Assembly: GCA_002450755.1 (NCBI GenBank)
Contig: DKAI01000192.1
Span: 1-37,909 of the forward strand
DNA from: Deltaproteobacteria bacterium UBA6930
GTDB taxonomy: Bacteria; Myxococcota_A; UBA9160; UBA6930
Direction: 5' to 3'
Length of the DNA stretch: 37,909 bases
Shown here: one piece after another, positions 8,255-15,951 of the stretch
Numbering within the stretch: the first letter of the stretch is position 1
How the letters are laid out: each line of letters starts with the position of its first letter
Translations under genes and position numbers: made by a program
Notes under the pieces: generated by a model
Told to the model about the DNA's origin: nothing
Database searches by the model: none
What the model saw: only the letters and a program-made list of their open reading frames with translations

Positions 8255-9268
8255 ATGGACGCCTCACCTAAAATCTTCGAAGCTGGAGACCTGCGACTTC
8301 AATGCGGCGTCGTATTGGAAGACGCAAAACTAGCCTATCAAACTTATGGAACTCTGAATAAAAGTGGAAACAATGCGATCGTACACCCCACCTGGTATGG
8401 TGGCCGTCATTCCGATGTTGAATGGTTAATCGGTCCGGGGCGTCCGCTAGACACCAATCGTTTTTTCATTGTAGTGCCGAATCTATTCGGAAACGGTTTA
8501 TCTACTTCCCCGAGCAACATGCCGAAGAAGCGAGCATCGGAAAAATTTCCTCGGATCAGCCTCTATGACAACGTGGTTTGTCAGCACAAATTAATAACGG
8601 AAGTGCTGAACGTAAAACACATCCGATTGGTAATGGGCTGGTCCATGGCGGCGATGCAGACCTTTCAGTGGGGTTGCCTATTTCCGAACCTGATCGATAA
8701 CCTTGCGCCCAGTTGTGGAGCCGCCCGTTGCTCACCGCACAACTCTGCCATGTTGGACGGCTTGCGTGCCGCATTGACGGCCGATAGCGCGTTCGATGGA
8801 AACCTTTTCAAGACTTCTCCAACCAGAGGAGTTCAAGCAATGGCAAAAGTTTACGCGAGCTGGGGAACGGGTCAGGCTTTCTTTCAAGAAGAAGCTTACA
8901 AAGACATAGGGTTCGCTTCCGCAGAAGATTATGTTGTAGGTTTCTGGGAGAATTTTCTCAAAAGCCATCACCCTAACGATTTGCTCAGTATGATTGACAC
9001 CTGGAATCATGGCGATATCAGTGCAAACCCAAAATTCCGTAACAACTTTGAAGGAGCACTTAAGGCGATTAGCGCAAGAACTGTGGTCTTGTCCGCTAAA
9101 ACAGATTTGTATTTTCCTCCTGAAGATTCCGAATACGAAGTTACCCATATTCCGAACTCGGAAATACGCTTATTCCATTCAAATTTCGGTCACTTAGCCG
9201 CCGGGTGGCTAAACCCTACGGATGTAGAACTGCACGAACGCACTATCCGAGAACTGCTCGAGTTATAA
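8255..9268 (+). CDS. MetX-like alpha/beta-hydrolase (homoserine O-acetyltransferase-related)
   Basis: A 337-residue alpha/beta-hydrolase-fold protein related to homoserine O-acetyltransferase. It shows the family start (LAYQTYGTLN), the GNGLSTSPSN loop and a nucleophile elbow GWSMA with S130. D284 in SAKTDLYFPPED and H313 in FGHLAAGW complete an apparently intact triad. MetX proper has a GGSMGG elbow, which is altered here, so a hydrolase or acyltransferase outside methionine synthesis is more likely. It is the first gene of a plus-strand run followed by the CmcJ/NvfI oxygenase (55 bp gap), the DCC membrane protein and a lipoprotein. It is divergent from the amidohydrolase operon across 103 bp. 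No signal peptide is visible. Confidence 0.85.
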   Translation: MDASPKIFEAGDLRLQCGVVLEDAKLAYQTYGTLNKSGNNAIVHPTWYGGRHSDVEWLIGPGRPLDTNRFFIVVPNLFGNGLSTSPSNMPKKRASEKFPRISLYDNVVCQHKLITEVLNVKHIRLVMGWSMAAMQTFQWGCLFPNLIDNLAPSCGAARCSPHNSAMLDGLRAALTADSAFDGNLFKTSPTRGVQAMAKVYASWGTGQAFFQEEAYKDIGFASAEDYVVGFWENFLKSHHPNDLLSMIDTWNHGDISANPKFRNNFEGALKAISARTVVLSAKTDLYFPPEDSEYEVTHIPNSEIRLFHSNFGHLAAGWLNPTDVELHERTIRELLEL

Positions 9269-9323
9269 ATGAGAACGCGCTATCCTGCGATTCGAGTTCG
9301 AAACCATACTTAGGGGACAGACT

Positions 9324-10145
9324 GTGGGCGACGCAAGAAATGTCAATGCATTATTCAACTACTTGGATGTCGATCAAAGGAAACCAGCGTACTATTTGTA
9401 CCAACCAGATAACGAAGAGCCAATCGAACGACCCAAGAATGCAAAACACCTAATGAAGGTAACCGACGTACGAAGTCGTCTCGGAGACCTATCTCTTGAC
9501 GTTGAAGGAATCGACATGCTCAGCTCGGCGTCGAACGTCCCGGACTTTTATGACTCGGAATCCGTCAAGGCAACCTATTATCCAGAAGTTGAGGAAATCG
9601 TCCGCGAACACACCGGTGCAACAAAAGTATTGGTCTTCGATCACAACGTTCGCTGCGGTCCGCGCCACGACGCGGGCGAAAAAGGAGTAAGTTCCCCTGT
9701 GCGCTTCGCACACAACGATTATACGATTGATTCTGGCCCCCAGAGAGTAAAAGACCTCCTCCCAGATGAAGCGGACTACTTACTTAAATACCGTTTCGCC
9801 GTCATTAATGTCTGGAGACCGATCAACCACCCCGTACAAGACGTACCCCTGGCTGTATGTGATGCAAGCACTATGGAACAAAAAGACTTCGTCGCCACGG
9901 ACTTAGTCTATCCCGATCGTACGGGTGAAATTTATTCCGTAAAACATCAAAATCGGCACCGTTGGTTCTTCGTTTCCGACATGAAACCAGATGAAGTTAT
10001 GTTATTAAAGTGTTACGACTCAGATGCAACGGTCGCACGATTTACGGCTCATTCGGCTTTTAACGACCCCGAGGCTCCAGAAGGCGCACCCTCGAGAGAA
10101 AGTATCGAAGCAAGAACCTTAGCCTTCTTCGCGCCGGAGGCTTGA
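9324..10145 (+). CDS. CmcJ/NvfI-family Fe(II)/2-oxoglutarate-type oxygenase
   Basis: A 273-residue protein of the CmcJ/NvfI oxidoreductase family, named after the cephamycin 7-alpha-methoxylation protein CmcJ and the fungal endoperoxide-forming NvfI. The likely iron ligands are H130 and D132 in the HNDYT motif and H243 near the C-terminus, with R264 in the ARTLAFF segment. The central NVWRPI...VQDVPLAVCDAS and LLKCYDS segments are strongly family-like. The start is GTG with GGGGA 6 nt upstream. Members are oxygenases of natural-product or uncharacterised pathways. The MetX-like enzyme upstream suggests the two act on one metabolite, but this is inference. No signal peptide is present. Confidence 0.85.
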   Translation: MGDARNVNALFNYLDVDQRKPAYYLYQPDNEEPIERPKNAKHLMKVTDVRSRLGDLSLDVEGIDMLSSASNVPDFYDSESVKATYYPEVEEIVREHTGATKVLVFDHNVRCGPRHDAGEKGVSSPVRFAHNDYTIDSGPQRVKDLLPDEADYLLKYRFAVINVWRPINHPVQDVPLAVCDASTMEQKDFVATDLVYPDRTGEIYSVKHQNRHRWFFVSDMKPDEVMLLKCYDSDATVARFTAHSAFNDPEAPEGAPSRESIEARTLAFFAPEA

Positions 10146-10170
10146 AGAAACATCCAAGAGCGTGTAGCCA

Positions 10171-11391
10171 TTGACTGGACCCCTCACCGCACCACTCGTA
10201 GACTTAACCCTAAACAACGTGTGGAGGAAGGGGCAACACGGAGCGTTCCGAGGGTTTCTTGGCGTTTTTTTATCGGTTTATTTTTTAAATCTGGTTTTTA
10301 CTGGTGCCGAATTATCCTTTCCCTCAGAGCTGTCCTACCTATCGCCTTCCGTCAAGAATGCTCTTAGCTTAAATCCTAAGATTCCTTTTGATACCTTGCT
10401 TTTAGTCTTGGGCTCAGTGTTGAGTATTGGATTAATTTCAGGATTCAGGATTCGCGCGATCACTGCGGTTTTAATGCTTTTATTATTGTTCTCACCGTTT
10501 CCCTTGGTACAGAACATAGCGACTACTCTCCTGCTCTTTTGGCTTCTGACTCTCAACGCAAGCCTCCCTCAGCCATCACGTGATCTCCCAAACCTTAAGA
10601 GCAAAGTTGTCCAGAAATCACCTGCGCTTTCCAAATTTCACTTTTGGTCTGCTTGGACGATTTTGGCGGGGGTGCACGCGCACATCGCTCTTTCTTCAAT
10701 ATCTGCTTTGCTACTCACTGAAACCGACGACGCTACAAACGCGCTTCAAACTCTATTAGAGCACTCCCCTACTCCAGGCATTCCAGCTGCAGTAATAGGT
10801 TTTTCCATGAGCCTAACGTTTGTATTGTTAGCAGTCGTTAAATCGATGCGTTCAAGATTTTGGATTCTGATAATGTTACTCACTTTTTGTAAATTTCTTA
10901 TGGAACCCAGTCTTTCGGAGGCTGCCTTGCTCCTTGCGTACTTTTCAGTTTTCGACCCCAATTGGTTTCCTGGAAAAGGTGGACCCTACAGACTTTTTTA
11001 TGATGGAAACTGTGGACTATGCCATAAATCTGTTCGCTTTATTATTTTCGAACAATCTCTACCATCAAAGTTTCTCTTTTCGACTCTCCGATCAGGGCAT
11101 TTCGATAAAATACCTTCACACATTCGTAGTACGATCCCAGATTCATTGGTGTTAACAAAGCATGAAGGGTCTCTGGACATTAAGTGCCGCTCAGATGCTG
11201 TGATCGCTATTCTTGAAGGTATCGGAGGGACATGGCTATTTGTCGGATGGCTCATCTCGCATATTCCAAGGGTAGTACGAGATGGAATTTACGACGTTGT
11301 CGCAAAACAAAGGGCTAATTTTTTTTCAAGACCAATCGAATCGTGCCCAATAGTTCCAGCTTGGGCGAGCAATCTCTTTGAGGACGAATAG
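10171..11391 (+). CDS. Membrane protein with C-terminal DCC (DUF393) thioredoxin-like domain
   Basis: A 406-residue protein with two parts. Residues ~20-265 hold about six hydrophobic segments, resembling the HTTM/DoxX-like membrane regions often found with DUF393. The cytoplasm-like C-terminal domain begins YRLFYDGNC and carries the DCC motif, D278 with C281 and C284 in CxxC. DCC proteins are predicted thiol-disulfide oxidoreductases. Fusion to a polytopic region suggests redox chemistry at the inner membrane. The TTG start at 10171 lacks a clear ribosome-binding site, so the exact N-terminus is uncertain. It follows the oxygenase by 25 bp and is probably in the same transcript. Confidence 0.8.
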   Translation: MTGPLTAPLVDLTLNNVWRKGQHGAFRGFLGVFLSVYFLNLVFTGAELSFPSELSYLSPSVKNALSLNPKIPFDTLLLVLGSVLSIGLISGFRIRAITAVLMLLLLFSPFPLVQNIATTLLLFWLLTLNASLPQPSRDLPNLKSKVVQKSPALSKFHFWSAWTILAGVHAHIALSSISALLLTETDDATNALQTLLEHSPTPGIPAAVIGFSMSLTFVLLAVVKSMRSRFWILIMLLTFCKFLMEPSLSEAALLLAYFSVFDPNWFPGKGGPYRLFYDGNCGLCHKSVRFIIFEQSLPSKFLFSTLRSGHFDKIPSHIRSTIPDSLVLTKHEGSLDIKCRSDAVIAILEGIGGTWLFVGWLISHIPRVVRDGIYDVVAKQRANFFSRPIESCPIVPAWASNLFEDE

Positions 11392-11434
11392 GAATTTTAT
11401 TCAGATTTTCTCTTATTCATCTGACGTGCCACGA

Positions 11435-11449
11435 TATAATCGCGAACAA
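11435..11449 (+). promoter_or_regulatory. TATAAT box directly before a start codon (possible leaderless mRNA)
   Basis: A perfect TATAAT lies at 11435-11440, and the ATG of the lipoprotein gene is at 11449. A transcript starting 7-9 nt after the box would begin at or within 2 nt of the ATG. No Shine-Dalgarno sequence is seen before the ATG. No good -35 hexamer is present at 16-18 bp. Confidence 0.4.
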
Positions 11450-11886
11450 TGCCCGCTATAAATTCAAGAGCCGCCCTTCTCGGCTATCTGATTGCTCTAG
11501 GGATGATAAGTGCCATGTTTACAGTAGGCTGTCAGTCAGGCTCGCCAATGATGGATTCCAGGCTTGACAAACCGGGTGTGCCTATCGGCAAATCCGCTTT
11601 TTTGAAGGCAGGATCTCTCACTTACAGTTCTGCAGAGCTTAGATCTTGGAATGACGGCGGCGCTATCGTGGATTTTGTTATAGCGAATGGAACCCATCGC
11701 AACTACAGCACGATCACCGTGGTTGTAATCTTATTAGGCAAGAATGGAGAACGAGCGTCCCAAAGGGCCACTCTATTTAACTTGGAGCAAACAACGGATG
11801 GACGATCAGTAGCGCGGTTCGAGAAACTTGACTTTGCGGTTGACGATATAATCTTTGAAGTCGTCGACTCTCAGGATTTGTATTGA
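11449..11886 (+). CDS. Small predicted lipoprotein of unknown function
   Basis: A 145-residue protein with a hydrophobic N-terminus (residues ~8-27) ending in a lipobox-like FTVGC, which puts the lipidated Cys at position 28. The mature part is beta-rich, with alternating strands reminiscent of small FxLYD/immunoglobulin-like domains (an 'IVDFVIANGT' strand, then VVVILLGKNG and a final FEVVDSQDLY). I do not recognise a specific family. It closes the plus-strand run begun by the MetX-like gene, 57 bp after the DCC gene, and may have its own promoter. Residue -3 of the lipobox is Thr rather than Leu, so plain Sec export cannot be excluded. The function is unknown. Confidence 0.65.
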   Translation: MPAINSRAALLGYLIALGMISAMFTVGCQSGSPMMDSRLDKPGVPIGKSAFLKAGSLTYSSAELRSWNDGGAIVDFVIANGTHRNYSTITVVVILLGKNGERASQRATLFNLEQTTDGRSVARFEKLDFAVDDIIFEVVDSQDLY

Positions 11887-11940
11887 AAATATTGACTTCG
11901 AAATCCAATAGAAAATCTCCGCAGACTTGGTGTTTCAAAC

Positions 11941-12990
11941 TTAAACCCAACGGTTTAAAAAGTTTTTAAACGGAACATCTATCTTCTTGACGTTTTGAAC
12001 CCACTCCTTGGTCACAGCGGGATCATCACTGGAAGATGACATTGGCATAATCAGATCAACCTGGCCGCCAAACCTTTCTTTAATTTGAGGCAGTACGTCG
12101 TCATGAGTCCCGATAACTGCGAATAGCCTAAGTACATCGTCATCAATCTCTTTTGACATCTCATCCCACAATCCGCGCCTAGAAAGATCGTGCAACTTTG
12201 CGCCCAGATCCAACAAATCGTGTTGTTCCAGAACTGGCCAGTAGGTTCTCGTGGAGCCATAAAAGGCGACACGATATCGAACGAACTCGGAGAGCCGAGC
12301 CACAGTGTCCGAATCCGGCCCAGTGACCAGAAAACCGCCGCCGCTTAAGCATAGATTTTCTCTAGACTGCCCCCCGGCCTCCATGCCTCTCTCGAGCTCC
12401 GGCTTCACCACATTGTCAAAATATTTACGGGTGCAAAATGGATGCAATTGCACTCCATCGGACAACTCGCCGGCCAATTTGATCATTGCCGGGCCCACCG
12501 CTGCGAGAGTTATTGGGACCATCGGTTGTTTGCTAGGAGGAGGTGAGAAATTTGGTGTCATCAGATCAAACCGATAGTGGTTGCCTCGAAAGTTCAGTTT
12601 TTCGCTCAACTCCCAACATCTCCAGATGGCACGAAGCGAGGCTATGTATTCACGCATTCTGGGAACTGGGGGGGTCCAGGGAACTGAAAACCGTCTCTCA
12701 TTATGCCCCTTTACTTGAGGACCAAGGCCTAGAACAAATCGACCGCCTGAGGCTTCCTGAAGGTCGAATGCCGTATTTGCTGTCACCATAGGACTTCGGT
12801 TGAAAGAAATAGCGATACCAGTCCAAAGTTGGAGATTCTTTGTATGCTCCGCAGCCAACGCTAGAGGCATAAAAGGCTCATGAGCGTTCTCCATCGTCAT
12901 AAAAATGTCCGCACCTAAGCTCTCCGCATTAATCGATTGCGCCCTGACATCACGCAGAGACTTTCCAGACCAGCGACTTGCAAGAAACAT
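11941..12990 (-). CDS. LLM class F420-dependent oxidoreductase, TIGR03617-like
   Basis: A 349-residue luciferase-like monooxygenase-superfamily protein. It matches the TIGR03617-type subgroup: an N-terminal segment of the form HEPFMPLALAAEHT, the strand LQLWTGIAISFNRSPM, the GRFVLGLGPQVKGHNERRF signature, and PITLAAVGPAMIKLAGELSDGVQLHP. Enzymes of this subgroup are predicted to use F420, and sequence cannot settle the substrate. The ATG is preceded by a G-rich stretch (GGGGAAG about 3 nt upstream). It is a single-gene minus-strand unit, 107 bp divergent from the methyltransferase and tail to tail with the lipoprotein gene. It is the second of three LLM paralogues in the window and is clearly distinct from the other two. 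Confidence 0.87.
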   Translation of the reverse strand: MFLASRWSGKSLRDVRAQSINAESLGADIFMTMENAHEPFMPLALAAEHTKNLQLWTGIAISFNRSPMVTANTAFDLQEASGGRFVLGLGPQVKGHNERRFSVPWTPPVPRMREYIASLRAIWRCWELSEKLNFRGNHYRFDLMTPNFSPPPSKQPMVPITLAAVGPAMIKLAGELSDGVQLHPFCTRKYFDNVVKPELERGMEAGGQSRENLCLSGGGFLVTGPDSDTVARLSEFVRYRVAFYGSTRTYWPVLEQHDLLDLGAKLHDLSRRGLWDEMSKEIDDDVLRLFAVIGTHDDVLPQIKERFGGQVDLIMPMSSSSDDPAVTKEWVQNVKKIDVPFKNFLNRWV

Positions 12991-13097
12991 GACTTCCCCC
13001 CCCAGATAAGATCTTCGTCAGTTAAGATCATCACAACACTGGAACAAAGTCCACACTCTTTGAAGTGCAGAAGCGAACAACATAGAAGGCGAATTAA

Positions 13098-14120
13098 ATG
13101 GCCAAATCCGTAACTCTAGAATCTCAGACGAAAAAGATCCGAGCATGGATGCTCGGTCTACATGGAACTTATGCGCTCGATATCGGCGGACGAATAGGAG
13201 CTTTTCAGGCCCTGCGTGAACTTGGAGGAAAGGCAACGTCCCAAGACTTGGCTAAACATCTTGCTTTGGATCCGCGCCAAGTGCACGCTTTCTGCATGAT
13301 GGCCACTACCCTTGGGATCTTTACAGAGGAAAAACGGCTTTTCAGCTTCGCTCCGTATATGGACGAAATACTCCAAGAAGACAAGCCTGATCTTCCAGGA
13401 ATTCACACACTGATAGAAATTGCGAAGGATTACCCCGGTTACCCTCAAGCGTTCACAGCAAGGACGCGAAAAACGTTTGCCGAACATGATCCAGAGTTTT
13501 TCTCCCGACAAATCCAGGTAGCCTCGTTTCGCGCACCTTTAATTGCGGGATATGCCCTCAAACACGAAACCATTGGACCGAAACTACAACAGGGAGGGAG
13601 TATTCTCGACGTAGGTTCAGGTGGAGGAGGTGTTCTCTTCGCCTTCGCCGACGTGTTCCCAGATGCCAAAATCACCGGAATTGAGCCTTTAACCTTTTTT
13701 TCAGAGGAGACGAATAAATCGATAGCTAAAAAAGGCTTGACCCAACATATACGTGTTGATCCGTGTGCTGCAGAAACAATGGAATACGAACAAGAGTTCG
13801 ACCTCATAACATTGGTCCAAGTTTTCCATGAACTACCGAATGACGAAAAAGTAAATATTCTCAAAAAGTGCCGTGCGGCCATCAATCCTGGCGGCAGGCT
13901 AGTAATAGTTGACAGGTGCCTCCCGGATCACGGCGACACGATTGAGGACCGGCGATTCACGATGAGCATCATTGAACAATGGTTCGAGATTACTTGGGGT
14001 AATGTAGTAAACACTCGTACTGAAATAGATGAAATGCTGAAGCGAAGCGGCTGGGAAATCGTGAGCCAAGACGAAAGGGCTGTCCCAACCTACTGGACCT
14101 TTGAAGCAAAGACGGTCTAA
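13098..14120 (+). CDS. SAM-dependent O-methyltransferase-like protein with winged-helix N-terminus
   Basis: A 340-residue class I methyltransferase. Residues ~15-95 look like the winged-helix dimerisation domain of plant-type/polyketide O-methyltransferases. Motif I, ILDVGSGGGG, lies at ~169-178 and an acidic residue follows at the end of strand 2 (GIEPL). Motifs toward the C-terminus include LITLVQVFHE and PGGRLVIVDR. Length and order fit the O-methyltransferase family 2/AcNMT-like group. The ATG follows GAAGG at about 8 nt. It is monocistronic: divergent from an LLM oxidoreductase and convergent with the 58-aa protein. The substrate is unknown; a small hydroxylated or N-containing metabolite is the usual case. 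Confidence 0.85.
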   Translation: MAKSVTLESQTKKIRAWMLGLHGTYALDIGGRIGAFQALRELGGKATSQDLAKHLALDPRQVHAFCMMATTLGIFTEEKRLFSFAPYMDEILQEDKPDLPGIHTLIEIAKDYPGYPQAFTARTRKTFAEHDPEFFSRQIQVASFRAPLIAGYALKHETIGPKLQQGGSILDVGSGGGGVLFAFADVFPDAKITGIEPLTFFSEETNKSIAKKGLTQHIRVDPCAAETMEYEQEFDLITLVQVFHELPNDEKVNILKKCRAAINPGGRLVIVDRCLPDHGDTIEDRRFTMSIIEQWFEITWGNVVNTRTEIDEMLKRSGWEIVSQDERAVPTYWTFEAKTV

Positions 14121-14149
14121 CAGGTTCTTCCGATTAAAGGCAAGCGGAA

Positions 14150-14326
14150 CTACTGTTCAGGCTCGTCCTCCTCATTAATGAGTCCGTAACCTTCTAGGTC
14201 TTCTCGAGTAGCCACTCTTTCCGCCTCGGAATCTTCTTCCTTGGGTTCTTTCAGCTCACGCATCATTCGCTTTTGCGCGGCTTTTTCGGCCTTCTCTCGT
14301 TCTCGTTTTCTCTTGAGGACTGACAT
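14150..14326 (-). CDS. 58-aa highly charged conserved-looking small protein
   Basis: A small reading frame of 58 codons starting at an ATG (14324-14326) and ending in TAG. The N-terminal half is strongly basic and helical-looking (MSVLKRKRERE, then KAEKAAQKR), and the second half is acidic (EEDSEAER ... EEDEPEQ). GGA lies about 10 nt upstream of the ATG within GAAGAGAAGGAC. The charge pattern, lack of stops and placement downstream of the RRM gene on the same strand support it as real. It has no domain I recognise. Proteins of this shape could bind nucleic acid or ribosomes, but that is inference. It lies 162 bp from the RRM stop, behind strong hairpins that might set its expression relative to the RRM gene. 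Confidence 0.65.
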   Translation of the reverse strand: MSVLKRKREREKAEKAAQKRMMRELKEPKEEDSEAERVATREDLEGYGLINEEDEPEQ

Positions 14327-14436
14327 AATGGTATAGTCCTTCTCTTCCTAGGCGCACCTCAAGGGCGCTTAGGTTCCACTGCTGCTCGCTTGAAATGGAA
14401 ACTTCCCTTGGAGCCTGTCCGCAGTGCAAGTGTTGT

Positions 14437-14467
14437 CCGGCGTTTCGCCCGGGCGCAAAGCGCCCGG
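14437..14467 (-). other. Two mutually exclusive GC-rich hairpins between the RRM and 58-aa genes
   Basis: 14449-14467 forms a perfect 8-bp stem (CCGGGCGC/GCGCCCGG) with a 3-nt loop. 14437-14452 can form a second 6-bp stem (CCGGCG with CGCC and GG, one bulged C) around another 3-nt loop. They share bases 14449-14452, so only one can form at a time. On the minus strand the perfect hairpin lies 22 nt after the RRM stop. It has no U-tract behind it, so it is a weak candidate for intrinsic termination but a good one for RNA 3'-end protection or attenuation. Confidence 0.6.
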
Positions 14468-14488
14468 ACTCAATCTTCCGTCGGCCCT

Positions 14489-14785
14489 CTAGTAACGACC
14501 GCCGCCGCCACGGCGTCCACCGCCGCCACCGCCGCCGCGGCGCTCTTGCGCCTCGTTAACACGAACAGTTCGGCCGCCGAGATCCGTGCCATCTAAAGCA
14601 CGCATCGCGGACTCTGCCTCGCTGTCCTCGCCCATCTCGACGAAGCCAAAGCCTCGCGGGCGACCGGTTTCACGATCGGTTATTAAGTTGACCGAAGTCA
14701 CAGATCCATGAGCCTCGAAGACAGCCCTGAGCTCATCTTCGCTAGTTGTAAAAGGGAGATTCCCTACGTAAAGCTTCTTACCCAA
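14489..14785 (-). CDS. RRM-domain RNA-binding protein with glycine-arginine tail
   Basis: A 98-residue bacterial RNA-recognition-motif protein. RNP2 (LYVGNL, residues 5-10) and RNP1 (RGFGFVEM, ~44-51) are intact, and about residues 82-98 form an Arg/Gly-rich tail. Bacterial relatives, best known from cyanobacteria, bind single-stranded RNA and are often cold-induced. The start is TTG at 14783-14785 with GAGGG about 9 nt upstream; an overlapping ATT is less likely. A structured upstream region with an 8-bp stem ends 17 nt before the start codon, and its 3' arm abuts the ribosome-binding site, so translation may be controlled by RNA structure. The 58-aa gene follows downstream. Confidence 0.93.
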   Translation of the reverse strand: MGKKLYVGNLPFTTSEDELRAVFEAHGSVTSVNLITDRETGRPRGFGFVEMGEDSEAESAMRALDGTDLGGRTVRVNEAQERRGGGGGGGRRGGGGRY

Positions 14786-15097
14786 TGCGATATTCCCTCA
14801 CCGCGGACTCCTTTTATGTCTCAATCAAGGGGACGAGTCCGCAGGTACTTGCCGCCGGTCGTTCCGGTCTCTCCGGTTTGACCGACCGAGATAGTCTAGG
14901 GCTCCCAGGGAGGTAGGCCACCCTTACAGTGGTCGGTTGAACAAGCAAATGGCGTTTCTTATGGTTTTTGCCATAAAAGTTGGTCTTTTTGGTCCCTAAG
15001 TAGCCCCCCAGGAGCCCTAAGTGCCGCCCGCGACCTCAACAATCAAGAATTTTTCTTCATTAAACCGTAGAATTCGCGCTCCAAAGGAGGAGCAAAA
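14786..15097 (-). promoter_or_regulatory. Structured 312-bp gap: probable long leader of the RRM gene plus SDR promoter region
   Basis: No gene is apparent here. Several structures are: an 8-bp inverted repeat GCGGACTC (14803-14810) / GAGTCCGC (14835-14842) with a possible inner CCTT/AAGG pairing; three CCGGT copies spaced exactly 9 nt apart (14855-14859, 14864-14868, 14873-14877); a 7-bp pair ACCGACC (14881-14887) / GGTCGGT (14931-14937); and TTATGG/CCATAA (14959-14976). On the minus strand the first stem directly precedes the GGTGAGGG ribosome-binding site of the RRM gene. This looks like a regulatory 5' leader or a separate small RNA. The right end must also hold the promoter and the AAAGGAGG site of the SDR gene at 15098. 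Confidence 0.55.
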
Positions 15098-15880
15098 ATG
15101 GGAAAAGAACGCTTAAAAGGCCTAAATGCCTTAATCACGGGTGCAAGCAGAGGAATCGGCCGCGCGATTGCCCTGAAATATGCTGACGAGGGCGCTGATC
15201 TCTTTCTAGCTGCGACAAAAAGAGAGAATTTAGAAAACGTCGCAACGGAGATAAGCTCTCTGGGCCGACAAGTTTTCACCTATGAACTCGACGTATCTGA
15301 CCGGAAGCAGGCAGTTCAGATGGTCGATCAGGCAATTTTGGATCTCGGACGAATCGACATCCTGATCAACAACGCTGGCGTCTACAAGCCTGCCCGGTTC
15401 GTTGATTATTCTCCTGAAGATTTTGATCGCATAATTCAGGTCAACCTTTATGGAGCATTTCATGTTCTTCAGCTCGTCGTTCGAAATATGATTAAGGAAG
15501 GGACGGGGAGTGTGATTAATATTGCCTCCACCGCGGGCAAGTGGGGGTCGATGAACCAAAGCGCATACAACACTTCAAAGCACGGCCTCGTAGGACTTAC
15601 CCGTTGTGTGGCCCTTGAAACAGCGGCGGCAGGGCTTCGAGTAAACGCGATCTGCCCGGGCTTCGTTGAGACTGACCTATTAAATGAACTCAAGACACAT
15701 GCGGAAATCAACGGGATGTCCGAGAACGAATTTCGTGAATTAGCCAAGTCCCGGGTTCCGATGCGCCGTTTCATGAAATCTGAAGAAATTGCGGATCTCG
15801 CTATTTTTTTAGGATCGGATGAATCCTCGGGGATGACCGGACAATCCCTCCTCATTGATGGTGGAATGGTTCTAGTCTAA
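15098..15880 (+). CDS. Short-chain dehydrogenase/reductase (FabG-like)
   Basis: A 260-residue classical SDR. It has the Rossmann TGASRGIG motif near residue 16, NNAG, a catalytic Ser in the IASTAG segment, and YNTSK with the catalytic Tyr and Lys. The PGFVETDLL loop and the C-terminal IDGGMVLV are typical. These enzymes oxidise or reduce hydroxyl/keto groups with NAD(P)(H), often 3-oxoacyl or cyclic substrates. The ATG has AAAGGAGG at 7 nt, one of the strongest ribosome-binding sites in the window. It heads a plus-strand run that continues, after 71 bp, with the single-chain acyl-CoA carboxylase. A role in processing a hydroxyacyl intermediate for that enzyme is inferred from position only. 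Confidence 0.92.
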   Translation: MGKERLKGLNALITGASRGIGRAIALKYADEGADLFLAATKRENLENVATEISSLGRQVFTYELDVSDRKQAVQMVDQAILDLGRIDILINNAGVYKPARFVDYSPEDFDRIIQVNLYGAFHVLQLVVRNMIKEGTGSVINIASTAGKWGSMNQSAYNTSKHGLVGLTRCVALETAAAGLRVNAICPGFVETDLLNELKTHAEINGMSENEFRELAKSRVPMRRFMKSEEIADLAIFLGSDESSGMTGQSLLIDGGMVLV

Positions 15881-15951
15881 AAAAGTTACGCTTGGACGGA
15901 GAGAAAATTCATGTTCTCCACCCTTGCGTTAGATCCACGAAAGAAAATTGA

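Noticed and set aside
8255..9268. Assignment as homoserine O-acetyltransferase metX
   Set aside because: The nucleophile elbow is changed from GGSMGG to GWSMAA and the context is not methionine synthesis.
9281..9302. A tRNA T-arm-like GTTCGAA stretch
   Set aside because: There is no surrounding cloverleaf and the gap is only 55 bp.
14449..14467. Hairpin as an intrinsic terminator of the RRM gene
   Set aside because: No U-tract follows on either strand, so I list it only as a structural element.
14855..14877. CCGGT repeats as a CRISPR-like array
   Set aside because: Five-base units at 9-nt spacing have no spacers of normal length and no cas genes.
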